This document shows, piece after piece, positions 21,785 to 31,172 of a stretch of DNA of 64,000 nucleotides. The position numbers and the translations under genes were made by a program. The DNA comes from Viola odorata (Eukaryota > Streptophyta > Magnoliopsida > Malpighiales > Violaceae): the NCBI GenBank assembly GCA_963691705.1, contig OY829538.1:13604443-13668442 (forward strand). The letters are read 5' to 3'. Each line of letters starts with the position of its first letter. Positions within the stretch are counted from its first letter, which is position 1. The notes beneath the pieces are model-generated. The model was not told the DNA's origin. It did not search any database and saw only the letters and a list, made by a program, of their open reading frames with translations.

Positions 21785-23107
21785 ATGGCTAAAGGTTCTT
21801 CTTCCAAGCGTTCTAGGGCTACTACACCGAAGAAGAGACCAGCAAAGGGTCAAACCAGAGCAGCTGCATCGTCTTCTTCCGCGGAACCGGATTTCGCAGC
21901 TTTGGCAGCCGTGGATCCCCAATTCTACATGCCTCCCTCTGAGTTTGATTCCAGGTTCTTTGTTAATGAGGATGCTTTTGAGAATTATCATAATATCTTT
22001 AAGAAGGGTCAAATGATTAAGCCACATTTGTTTAAATTCAAGAATTTTATTAAATGTGATGTGCCTATGCTTGTTAATGCTCAAGGTTGGACTGGAGTGG
22101 TTGCTAGGTCTAGATTCTATAGTCCTGTGCTTGTCAAGAATTTTTATGCAAATCTTCAGTATAATAGAGCAATTCGGTTTGCGGATCATTGTGTGATTAC
22201 TTCTCGAATCTTTGGAAAAGATATTCGAGTTGATTTGGATTTAATGTGCAAGATTTTGGGTGTGCCGAATGAGGGAATGTGTTTTTATAAGTCTCGGGGT
22301 ACAATTGATCATCCTGATTTTTCGACCTTTGAGCAATGGAAGACTGTAGCTCCTACTGAGCTCGTTCGTAAGCCGGTTCCCCTTAAGGCTTTGGATCCCT
22401 TATGTTTTCTGCTGTACCACCTAGTTTCTAAGATTGTTTTGCCTAGGGTGGGAGACTTGAGCACAATTCCGGGTATTGAGGTTTGGATTTTGTTTTGCTT
22501 ATTGACGCAAAAGAAGTTAAACCTTGGTTTTTTGGTGCTCAATCATATGGCGAAGGATCGCATTACTGGTCATGGGTCTTTTGTGCATCTTCCGTATCCA
22601 CATTTTGTGATGGATATTTTGGAGGCTCATGACATTCGCATCCCCTACTGTGATGAGTTCACGAAGGATTGTGTTACTTATGACTTGCAACACATTACCT
22701 CTCGTTGGAAGCTTTGTTTGGATGTGAACGGTAAGCTTGCCTATGGATTTGGTAAGAGTTCGGGCAAGCGTTTTGAGGTGGCTAGAGATCTCTCTTCTCT
22801 TGTTAGTGATAGTGCAAGTGCATCTCAACCTCCGGAAGAAGATGCTGAAATGGAAGAAGAAGAAGAGATAGAAGCTGATGATGATGCTGAGGATGAAGAT
22901 GCTGCTGATCACGAGTATGTAGACTTTACATCTTTGAGGGAGCAGGTGCTTGACCTTTCCTCGGGTGTGGCTGATCTTCAGACTTCGATCAACCATCTTG
23001 GAACTCGTTTTGCTCAGCTTGATGCAAGGCAAGTTGCAAGAGATGCTAGGAATGAAGAAATGTTTCAAGCTATCTTGGCTCGTCTTCCGCCTCCTCCACC
23101 TCAGTGA
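21785..23107 (+). CDS. Putative plant transposon protein-domain ORF (PF20167-like), 440 aa
   Basis: Intact ORF. The N-terminus is basic and Ala/Ser-rich (residues 1-38). Residues about 85-260 contain FYSPVLVKNFYANLQYNRA, then ...DLDLMCKILGVPNEGMCFY, the pattern of the 'putative plant transposon protein' domain (Transposase_32/PF20167) found in many plant LTR elements. A run of acidic residues (about 348-380) precedes a heptad region (LREQVLDLSSGVADLQTSIN) and a proline-rich end, LPPPPPQ. It occupies the place of pol or an envelope-like gene. No enzymatic motif is seen; its role in the element is unknown. Confidence 0.72.
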   Translation: MAKGSSSKRSRATTPKKRPAKGQTRAAASSSSAEPDFAALAAVDPQFYMPPSEFDSRFFVNEDAFENYHNIFKKGQMIKPHLFKFKNFIKCDVPMLVNAQGWTGVVARSRFYSPVLVKNFYANLQYNRAIRFADHCVITSRIFGKDIRVDLDLMCKILGVPNEGMCFYKSRGTIDHPDFSTFEQWKTVAPTELVRKPVPLKALDPLCFLLYHLVSKIVLPRVGDLSTIPGIEVWILFCLLTQKKLNLGFLVLNHMAKDRITGHGSFVHLPYPHFVMDILEAHDIRIPYCDEFTKDCVTYDLQHITSRWKLCLDVNGKLAYGFGKSSGKRFEVARDLSSLVSDSASASQPPEEDAEMEEEEEIEADDDAEDEDAADHEYVDFTSLREQVLDLSSGVADLQTSINHLGTRFAQLDARQVARDARNEEMFQAILARLPPPPPQ

Positions 23108-23819
23108 TTTGTGTATCACTATTTTGGTTAGATCTTCTGTTTTTCTAACTCTTTTGGTATGATAAGTAACTGACTTTAGTTGGATGATATTTTGGCTGTT
23201 TAGTTATGATTTGTAGTGTGCTTTGTTGGCACTCTATGTGATGATAACTGGATTGTCTTTAGATTCTAGTTGCTTATTTACCTTGTTTGGATGCTTGCTC
23301 CTTTACACTCTCCTATTCTTGTATGATTAATTCTCCTTTGATTGGTTTCCTTCGTGTTGTGCCTCCTTTTTGTTGATGACAAAGGGGGAGAAAAATGGAG
23401 TAAAAGAGGAAATGTGAGAAGTGGTAAGCAAAGGTGGAGAAGTATATATTGCCTTTGAGCATTGATGACAAAGTATATGCTATAGGGGAGAATTGAGAAT
23501 TTGCTATTTTGATCTTTATATCAATCGGTAGCATTTTGCTTTTATTGGTTTACTTTTGTGCAAGCTTGTTTGGAATTGATAGTAAATCTATTTTTATCAA
23601 TTGGTAGCTTGTTTATTCTTTGTCATGCTTCTTTGTGCAATCTAACGTTTTATGTAGGGGGAGCATTAATGCTCTTTATGCATTTCGTAAGGGAAGCTAT
23701 TATGGCAAAGATATAGGGGGAGTATTTTCTTAACTCACCCATTTTTCACATTTCAACTTAAAATTGTGCTAATTGTGTTTTAGTTAATTTATGGTTGTCA
23801 TCATCAAAAAGGGGGAGAT
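23108..23819 (+). other. 3' internal spacer with polypurine tract
   Basis: Non-coding, T-rich. It includes several AAAGGGGGAGA-type strings (near 23381, 23655 and 23716). The last, AAAAAGGGGGAGAT at 23806-23819, directly abuts the TGTTAG start of the 3' LTR and is the presumed plus-strand primer. Confidence 0.75.
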
Positions 23820-25238
23820 TGTTAGCCCAAAGGGTACTCGAACCTGTTTTGATAATGTAATGACTCATAAATTAATTAGATAGCTAATTGGATTTTAAGT
23901 GTGAATGTGTGTAGTTTGCGAAGAACGAATATTAGAAGCAACGAATTCAAGGAATCGCAAGCTCAAGATCAAGTGTTATTTAGGATCGAATTTATATGTA
24001 AGTATGTATTATTTTAACATTTGGTTTGTGTTCAAATACCTCAGAGTTTAAGTGTCAAAAGGTTTTGTGTCAAACAAGTTTTGAAAAACGTTTTAAGTAT
24101 TTCGGATCAGACCTTAAACGTGAATCACGGTTATGGCCAAACGTGAATCACGGTTTGCTATTTCAGCTAACCGTGATCACGGTTAGACCTTACCGTGAAT
24201 CACGGTTAAGGTGGATCAAAGTCGATTTTAACATCCGAGAGTAACGTGAATCACGTTAAGGGGTTTAACGTGATCACGGTTGAGTAACCGTGATCACGGT
24301 TAGACCTAAACGTGAATCACGTTTGTCTAACGGCTAGTTTTTTCAAACGGCTTGAGGAGCTCGTCCTAACCGTAATCACGGTTACTCCTAACCGTGATCA
24401 CGGTTAGAAGCAGACAAGTTCCAACAGTCACTTTGTCCACTTAAAACGGTCATTTTTGTTCCCATCCTCTCTTGTCCGACCTTCCCTCTGCCAAACACTA
24501 TATATACTCATCTTAGATGAGTTAGATAGTAATGTTGAACATATAGAACAACAAGAGAACTTTTGAGAAAGCTCATTCATTCTAATTCCATTTTACAAAC
24601 TCCAAAAATCTAAACACTCTTTACACAAGCTGTCTTCAACGATTTCAATCTTGTCTTGTGTCATTTTGGGAGTTCTTTTGAAGCTTTCTTTCTGAGGTAA
24701 TTTGTTCATTTATTGGTGTTGAATTTAATCATACAATTATTCATTTTGTGTACACCAATTGTTTGTTGCATTTTGAGATAATATCTTTGTTAAGGTTTGA
24801 AAAGTGTACCTAACACTTTTGGGTTAAGGGTAGTGTTCTCATCCCTTGAAAGAGAACTTAGGTTTGTGGTTGAGCCCGGAAAAACCATAGGTTATTAGTG
24901 AGCCTTGGAAAACTATTGATAGGTTGTGGTTGAGCCCGTAAAAACCATAGGTTGTAGTTTAGCCCGTGAAAAACTACTTGTAAGGTTGTTGGTGAGCCCG
25001 GTAAAACCAATTGTAAGGTTGTTGAGCTGAACCCGTGAAAAGCTCTTGTGAATTGCAAGGTGTTGCATTCGAAAATCCTAAGAGGAGGACTCTTAGGTAG
25101 TGGAGTACAATTCATGTGAATTGGAACCACTATATATTTGTGTGTATTGCTATTCTTCTCTTCTCTATTTGTGCAGAAAGTTTGAAGTTTTTAGAAGGGA
25201 CTATTCACCCCCCCTCTAGTCCATTCATTGACTAATCA
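23820..25238 (+). repeat. 3' LTR of the gag-only element
   Basis: 1419 bp, same length as the 5' LTR and almost identical: T at 23861, T at 24020 and A at 24894 where the 5' LTR has C, C and G. It carries the full palindrome array and TATA-like string. It is followed at 25239 by viral sequence. Confidence 0.92.
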
Positions 25239-25734
25239 TCGAAAATATTACAAAAAGAGATTTAATAAATTTAGACCCAATAAATCGAACAAAATCCCTA
25301 CCTATTTTAAATGTGGACAGGCAGGACATTATAAAAATAATTGTAGGATGAAACAAAAGATTCAAGAACTAGAAATTGATGAAGAAATCAAAAATCAAAT
25401 GATACAATTATTAAACTCTAGCACTGATGATGACATAGAAGACTCTAGTAATGAAGAATTAGAAATTGACTCAATTCAGGATGATTATTTGGACAGTAAA
25501 GAACAATCGGAAGAAGAAGAAAAAGACTCCAATATTTGCTCATGTGTCTATAAACAAATAAATACAATTACTAAAGAAAAAGAAATGTTAATTGAAATAT
25601 TAGGAAAAATAGAGGATCCCGAAATACAAAGAGAATTTTTAAATAAACTAAAAGATTTAATAATAAGAGAAAAAGAAACTAAAGAAATAGAACCATACAA
25701 TTTAAAAAACATTATTAACATTATATGGAGCTAA
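25239..25734 (+). pseudogene. Pararetrovirus coat-protein C-terminus with degenerate zinc knuckle
   Basis: The open frame resumes right after the 3' LTR with a basic stretch (KYYKKRFNKFRPNKSNK), then a knuckle-like FKCGQAGHYKNNC in which the first cysteine of the CX2CX4HX4C pattern is replaced by tyrosine. An acidic, Ser-rich segment follows (SSTDDDIEDSSNEELEID), then a Glu/Lys-rich helix. It ends at a TAA at 25732-25734. The first codons of the open frame (before 25239) come from the LTR and are not viral. Confidence 0.65.
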
Positions 25735-27563
25735 CAGATCTAATACCTACTCAATATTATGAAAAAACCAAAGAAACTTTATATGGAGCTAACAGATCTA
25801 AACTCCAAATTAACTATAAACTTTCCAATGTAAATATATGTAATAAAGGATTTTGTCTTAGAAACACATTCATATTGGTAAAAGATTTAAATCAAAGCAT
25901 AATATTGGGAACCCCCTTTATTACTCAAATATATCCGTTTACGGTAGATAATGAAGGACTAAAAACTAAAAATTTTAACACAGAAATTTGTTTCCAATTT
26001 ATCCAAAACCCACAACAAAGAGATGTTGATATATTAAAAACCTATTCTATCTCAAAAAATATTATGCTAATCCAAAAGAAAAAACATTTACAATTTTTAA
26101 CAAAAGAAATAAATTTTAAAAGAATAGAAGAAGAACTACAAAATCACAATAATATAGAAAAAATAAAATATTTTCAAAACCTGTTTGAAAAAGAAGTATG
26201 CTCTGAACTTCCAAATGCCTTTTGGGACAGAAAAAAACACATAATAGAACTACCCTACGAAAAAAATTTTAATGAAAGAAATATACCTACCAAAGCCAGA
26301 CCTATACAAATGAATAAAGAATTGTTGGAATATTGTAAACAAGAAATAGATATTCTATTAAAGAAAAAACTTATCAGACCAAGTAAATCTCCATGGTCTT
26401 GTGCTGCTTTTTATGTGCAAAACCAAGCAGAAATAGAACGAGGAGCCCCAAGATTAGTAATTAACTATAAACCTTTGAATAAAGCATTACAATGGATAAG
26501 ATACCCCATACCTAATAAAAGAGATTTAATTAAAAGACTAAATGGAGCAACTATATTTTCAAAATTTGATATGAAATCAGGATTTTGGCAAATCCAAATT
26601 ACTGAAAAAGATAGATATAAAACCGCCTTCACTGTACCATTTGGTCATTATGAATGGAATGTAATGCCATTTGGACTAAAAAACGCACCCTCAGAATTTC
26701 AGAATATAATGAACGACATATTAAATCCTTATATAAAATTTACCATTGTACATATAGATGATGTATTAGTATTTTCAAAATCCATAACAAAACATTTTAA
26801 TCATTTACACAAATTCTTAAAAATATTAAAAGAAAATGGATTGGTAGTCTCAGCTACCAAACTAAAATTATGTCAAACAAAAATTAGATTTTTAGGATTC
26901 GATATTTATCAAGAAACCATTAAACCAATAAGCAGATCAATAGAATTTACAGATAAATTTCCAGACGAGATAAAAGATAAAAAACAATTGCAACGATTCT
27001 TAGGATGCTTAAATTATGTTTCAGATTTTATTAAAAATTTAAGAACAATATGTTTACCATTGTATCAAAGACTCAGAAAAAACCCTCCACCATGGAATGA
27101 AAATATAACAATAATTGTTAGGAATATTAAAGAAAAAATTAAAAATCTTCCTTGTTTAGGAATTCCTAACCCTTCAGCCAACTTAATTGTAGAAACAGAC
27201 GCATCTGACATAGGCTATGGAGGAATCTTAAAACAAAAAGATAATGAAAAAGAACAATTAATTAGATACTGTTCAGGAATATGGATTGCCTCACAAAAAA
27301 GTTACTCTACAATTAAAAAAGAAATTTTATCTATAGTATTATGCATATTCAATATTCAAGATGATCTATTCAATAATTTTTTTTTATTAAGAATTGACTG
27401 TAAAAGTGCAAAATATATTTTAGAAAAAGATGTTCAAAATATTGTTTCTAAACAATTTTTTGCTCAATGGCAAGCCTTATTATCAAACTTTGACTTTGAA
27501 ATTGAATATATAAAAGGAGAAGATAATTCTTTACCTGATTTTCTATCTCGTGAATTTTTATAG
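25725..27563 (+). pseudogene. Pararetrovirus reverse transcriptase / RNase H, protease head missing
   Basis: A 612-codon open frame. Residues about 1-75 look like the C-terminal half of a retropepsin-type protease (LGTPFITQIYPF at about 65-76), but the catalytic Asp-Thr/Ser-Gly part is absent. Reverse transcriptase spans about 180-400: RLVINYKPLN, KFDMKSGFWQIQI and the catalytic HIDDVLVF (Asp-Asp at 345-346, His in place of the usual Tyr). RNase H follows at about 485-610 with acidic residues at about 492 (TDAS), 532, 558 (IDCKS) and 605 (PDFLSRE). A 23-bp direct repeat (25721-25743 and 25779-25801) brackets the damaged protease. The enzyme core is open, but the polyprotein around it is not. 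Confidence 0.75.
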
Positions 27564-27574
27564 GGAAAAATTTA

Positions 27575-28831
27575 ATGGCAACACAAAAAGGAAAAGAAGG
27601 CAACAGAAAAACAAAGGCATCCTATGCCATGAATATACCTATTACTCAAAACAAATTTGAACCACTCAAATCTAGTTCATCCAAAATTGTCAATTCACAA
27701 CTCGTAACTCCAAACACTTTCCTATTACCACAACCCAAAGAAAGATTTGCTCCAAACTACCTCCAAGCACTACAGGTCCAACCTCAAAAATCGCCAGCTA
27801 CAATTACTAGTAAACCTGCTTTTACACTTCTTGGAACCCTTCCTACCAAACCTTCACAAACAAAATCATCACAAGGCCAAGACCCAATAACTAAACCATT
27901 CGTCAAAAGTGTTAGCTATATTGAGCCAGAACATGGAAACGAACTTAAAACCATTATATCCAACATATTTCCAAAAGACTTTCTATTCATCCCAGACTCC
28001 CTAGAAAAAAACAGAATATTCTACGAGTTCATTCTTGTAGATACAGATTCGGTCGAAATAGTTCATGTTGACGATCCAAGATATCCTGGCAAATACTCTT
28101 ATTCCAAATGCAAAATCCTAAAAGTATTAACCTTATCTGATTGGGACATGAACCCCTATACTGAAAAAACCTTTTCTTATCCCTTTCAGCCAACCAGATT
28201 TAACTATCTTGACTATCAAAAAGCATGGCAACAAACCTTCCTATATTCAAACTATCACCACTCCTGGTTCTTCCATTTTCATAATGATATACCAAGAAAA
28301 TTCCCTCATTGGTTTTACCAATGGTGGAAATACTTCGGAGCATCAGAACTTGCCTATCCCCCAACAGTCAGAGAAGGATTCGAAACTTTTCAAAAAAATT
28401 ATCACTCTCAAATCATACCAAAATTAATGTCATTCACTCTCATGTTCAAAATACCCTGGATAATCTACTGGGATTTTGACATCGTTGACCGTACCACTGC
28501 AGAACCACCCATACTGACAAAAAGATGGAAAGTAAAATGGTGGAAAAGTTTTCCACAAGAACAGACATGTAAAAACACAGTATTACACAAACTAGCAGAA
28601 ACTACAATTACCATTCCCACTTCTCTACCACCATCTATATTCCTTTCATCCAAGCATCAGTTACAAGCAAACCTAGCAACTGCTTCGACAAAAGATGAAT
28701 ACAAGAAAAAACTAAAAGAAACACTTTCTCAATTGGATGCAGATGAAGTAGTATCATCAGCAACTCCACAAAATTCTGATCCAGATTATGATCCAGATAT
28801 GATAGCAGAATTATATCCAGATCTGAAATAA
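27575..28831 (+). CDS. Florendovirus-type ORF2-like protein, 418 aa (old viral insertion)
   Basis: Starts 11 bases after the polymerase stop. The N-terminal third is Pro/Ser/Thr/Lys-rich and low in structure. The rest is rich in aromatic residues (HHSWFFHFHNDIPRKFPHWF, FYQWWKYFG, RWKVKWWKSF). The tail is acidic (DPDYDPDMIAELYPDLK). A second ORF of this size after the polymerase is the hallmark of florendovirus genomes; its function is not known to me. The frame is open, but it is part of a dead insertion. Confidence 0.6.
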   Translation: MATQKGKEGNRKTKASYAMNIPITQNKFEPLKSSSSKIVNSQLVTPNTFLLPQPKERFAPNYLQALQVQPQKSPATITSKPAFTLLGTLPTKPSQTKSSQGQDPITKPFVKSVSYIEPEHGNELKTIISNIFPKDFLFIPDSLEKNRIFYEFILVDTDSVEIVHVDDPRYPGKYSYSKCKILKVLTLSDWDMNPYTEKTFSYPFQPTRFNYLDYQKAWQQTFLYSNYHHSWFFHFHNDIPRKFPHWFYQWWKYFGASELAYPPTVREGFETFQKNYHSQIIPKLMSFTLMFKIPWIIYWDFDIVDRTTAEPPILTKRWKVKWWKSFPQEQTCKNTVLHKLAETTITIPTSLPPSIFLSSKHQLQANLATASTKDEYKKKLKETLSQLDADEVVSSATPQNSDPDYDPDMIAELYPDLK

Positions 28832-29346
28832 AAGAAAAAACAAATGTCTCTCTAGAGATAAAAAAAAAAAAATTGAAAAAGTTATGAAAAAACCCTACAG
28901 TCGACAACAAACAAGAATCTCAGCACAAAGACATATCATCCAGAGAAGAAAGAAATTAAAAAACTCATACAGATGGCATGACACATGGAAGACCCTAAGC
29001 TTATCAGACAAGATAAAAACACACCTCATCAAAATCAAGCTTTATCACCAACGACGAAAACAAGACACGTGGAAAAACCTGCATCAATCGGCCAAATCTT
29101 GCATACACCTTAGCAATCAAGAATACAGAAGAAGCACAGCTGCAACGCAACATCAACAAAGGACGAACTTCGAAAAATGTAAAATCTGTAAAATTCTATC
29201 TTTAGACTTTGTAAAATTAGCACCAAACTCTCCTTATAAATAGAAGAGTTTTCCTTCAGTTGAAGGGTAAGCAAATATCACTTGTACTAAAATCTCTCAA
29301 CGCAATAAAGCATAAAAGTTTCTCTTCGTAAGTTCCCTCTTTCAAC
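28832..29346 (+). promoter_or_regulatory. Pararetroviral intergenic region with promoter and polyadenylation signal
   Basis: Non-coding A-rich region. CCTTATAAATAGAAG at 29232-29246 is a good TATA box, and AATAAA lies about 70 bases downstream at 29304-29309. A TATA followed so closely by a poly(A) signal is the usual pararetrovirus layout, giving a terminally redundant full-length RNA. I did not find a clear initiator-Met tRNA primer site. Frames at 28884-29243 have no motifs. Confidence 0.6.
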
Positions 29347-29940
29347 ATGTCTTTCAATTTCAAACAATTATCTATCTGTTTCTCTCAACTAAACACTAAT
29401 AAAGTTTCTGATTTGTATGAATTAAGAACTGAACTAGCTTCTAAATGTGATGATATTGAAAAATCCTATGTTGAAAATCTTTATAATGAAATAATGGGCG
29501 AAAGTATAGTTCCAATCTCTAATACTGAAACCCCATTATGGAATGACGATTTGATAAAAATTGAACTCTTCAGAAATATGATAGAAGCCACAAATAAAAC
29601 TATCCAAACTATTATGGATACTATTAACCACTATGAAGAAGCTGTTGAGAGTAAGAAAAAGAAACAGAAAATGGAAAAGTTAAAAGGAATTGTTACTCAT
29701 CCTTATACCCCTTATCCTAATCCTAGAACCATGAATCCTAATCCGACCACTCTTGCTTCAACTTCTCATGATCTACCTCCAAATCTGATCTTTCCCATGC
29801 GAGCTGGGTCTAATCGACAAATGATAGAAAAAACCAATAAAGTAATAAACGCACCTATCTTCCCGCCTGAATATGTCCATGAACATCTGAACCCATCCTC
29901 CTCAACTCTGCCATCTCCATCTTCCACTTACGCCGCCCAC
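29347..29940 (+). pseudogene. Start of pararetroviral ORF1, truncated
   Basis: An ATG 113 bases downstream of the TATA box opens a frame (MSFNFKQLSICFSQLNTNKV...) with a helical N-terminal part and a Lys-rich segment (SKKKKQKMEKLKG). After about residue 195 the composition changes from AT-rich viral to GC-richer sequence, so the real viral end is near 29940 and the remaining codons to 30069 are flank. Position implies the N-terminus of the large polyprotein; the movement-protein part that should follow is absent. Confidence 0.5.
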
Positions 29941-30354
29941 TTGTTCGATTTATTGGCTGAGTCTCGAGCGATAGACGGCTCCAGATTGCTTCAATGTGGG
30001 TCCAGGGTTGGACAACATGGCTCGCATCTAGGGCTCGATATCAGGAGAGTAACTAGGCCTCGACTCTAGTCTTGGCTCTTTGCTTTCCACAACAAAATTC
30101 CATTAAAAAGGGCTTTTGCAGCATATTTTCCTCTTTGGGTCTAGGTTTGCAAAAAAGGTGGATTCAAAGGAGAATTAGCAGAATCATGCCCAAGATAAGG
30201 CTATAAATCAAGTGGAAAACATGCACAAAAACACACACTATCAACGACCTTTTCTGAAAACCCTAGGGAGACTATATATAGTTTTCTCCCTCAATAATAT
30301 CTCTAAAAAGAAATAAATAAATAAATCCTATTTAAACTCTAATTGTATCTAATC
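29941..30354. repeat. Degraded LTR-like flank
   Basis: No gene. On the minus strand, 30262-30354 plus 31165-31330 (interrupted by a MITE) is homologous to 34195-34390 in inverted orientation, including a TATA-like ACTATATATAG and TTTCTTTTTAGAG. It is probably the U3 part of an Athila-like LTR. Confidence 0.45.
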
Positions 30355-31164
30355 TAGGGATGGCAATTGGGTGGGTATGGGGCGGGTAAGCACTATCCAT
30401 ACCCGCACCCGCATCCATATGGAGCGGGTAAAGGAACGGGTAATCCATACCCGCACCCGCATCCATATGGAGCGGGTAAAGGAAGAGTAATTTTACCCGC
30501 GGATAACCGGCGGATACCCGCAAATTTGATTGAATTTCAAATTTTAATCAAATTAATATATAAAAAACAAATCCAGCAGCTAAAGTAATAATCCATCATA
30601 AGTTTAATTCTTTGAAAAGAACAATTACTTACCGGAGGAGGACGAAGGCTGAGAGATCCGCTGGCAGTGGAGGGAGCGATTAGGGGAGGCTTGTGGTTGG
30701 TTTCGTTTTTGATCCAAATCCTAAACCCTAATATATCTGTTGATATTATGGATATAATAAAAAATTGATAAACCAATTTAATTTAATAAGTTGCGTGCTA
30801 CTACATTTGATTCTAATAAATTGATAAACCAATTTAATTTAATTTAATAAATTGCAATCAAATTGATAAGTTAACGAGTTTCAATAACTGAAAAAAAAAC
30901 CTAGATTATCAATTGGATTCGTAAAAAAACTTAATTATATATTATATATTGAATTAATTATATATTAAAATATTATATATATTGCGGGTATTTAGTGCGG
31001 GTATTGGAGCGGGTAAGCACTATCCATACCCACATCCATACCCACACTTTGCGGGTGCGGGTATATCCATACCCGCAAAATACCAATAATGTGTAGGTAA
31101 TACCCACCCATGATTGCAGGTATTGGACGGATATCCATATCTGCGGGTGGAATTGTCATCCCTA
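30355..31164. mobile_element. hAT-type MITE, copy 3 (810 bp)
   Basis: Ends TAGGGATGGCAATTGGG / GGAATTGTCATCCCTA with a perfect 8-bp duplication ATCTAATC (30347-30354 and 31165-31172). Sub-terminal repeats use GCGGGTA, including a 48-bp unit repeated twice (about 30399-30493). It is longer than copies 1 and 2. Its middle (about 30625-30735) reads on the minus strand like a plant 5' UTR exon with AAACCCTAA and a GTAAGTA donor after CCTCCTCCG. Confidence 0.9.
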
Positions 31165-31172
31165 ATCTAATC

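Larger units (their letters stand above)
17863..25238 (+). mobile_element. Non-autonomous gag-only LTR element with an extra ORF (TR-GAG-like, copia-type)
   Basis: A 7376-bp element with two 1419-bp LTRs, a primer-binding-type site directly after the 5' LTR, an intact copia-type gag, a second intact ORF of 440 codons, a polypurine tract and the 3' LTR. No protease, integrase or reverse transcriptase is present, so it must be mobilised in trans. The LTRs differ at only three positions that I found. It sits inside the viral coat-protein region. No target duplication is evident (left AATAAA, right TCGAA). Confidence 0.88.
16108..29940 (+). mobile_element. Endogenous pararetrovirus, florendovirus-like (Caulimoviridae), split by an LTR element
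   Basis: About 6.4 kb of viral-type sequence lies in two blocks, 16108-17862 and 25239-about 29940. The order is coat-protein region, zinc-knuckle region, protease remnant, reverse transcriptase/RNase H, a separate 418-codon ORF, an intergenic promoter region, then the beginning of a further ORF. That arrangement, with one large ORF plus a downstream ORF2 of unknown function, is the florendovirus plan. The copy is circularly permuted: the start of ORF1 is at the right end and its middle at the left end, with the movement-protein segment missing. Several in-frame stops make it inactive. Both outer borders are approximate. Confidence 0.72.

Noticed and set aside
29941..30069. C-terminal part of the 240-codon frame as viral protein
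   Set aside because: Composition and codon use change near 29940; the tail has no viral character and is probably flank read in frame.
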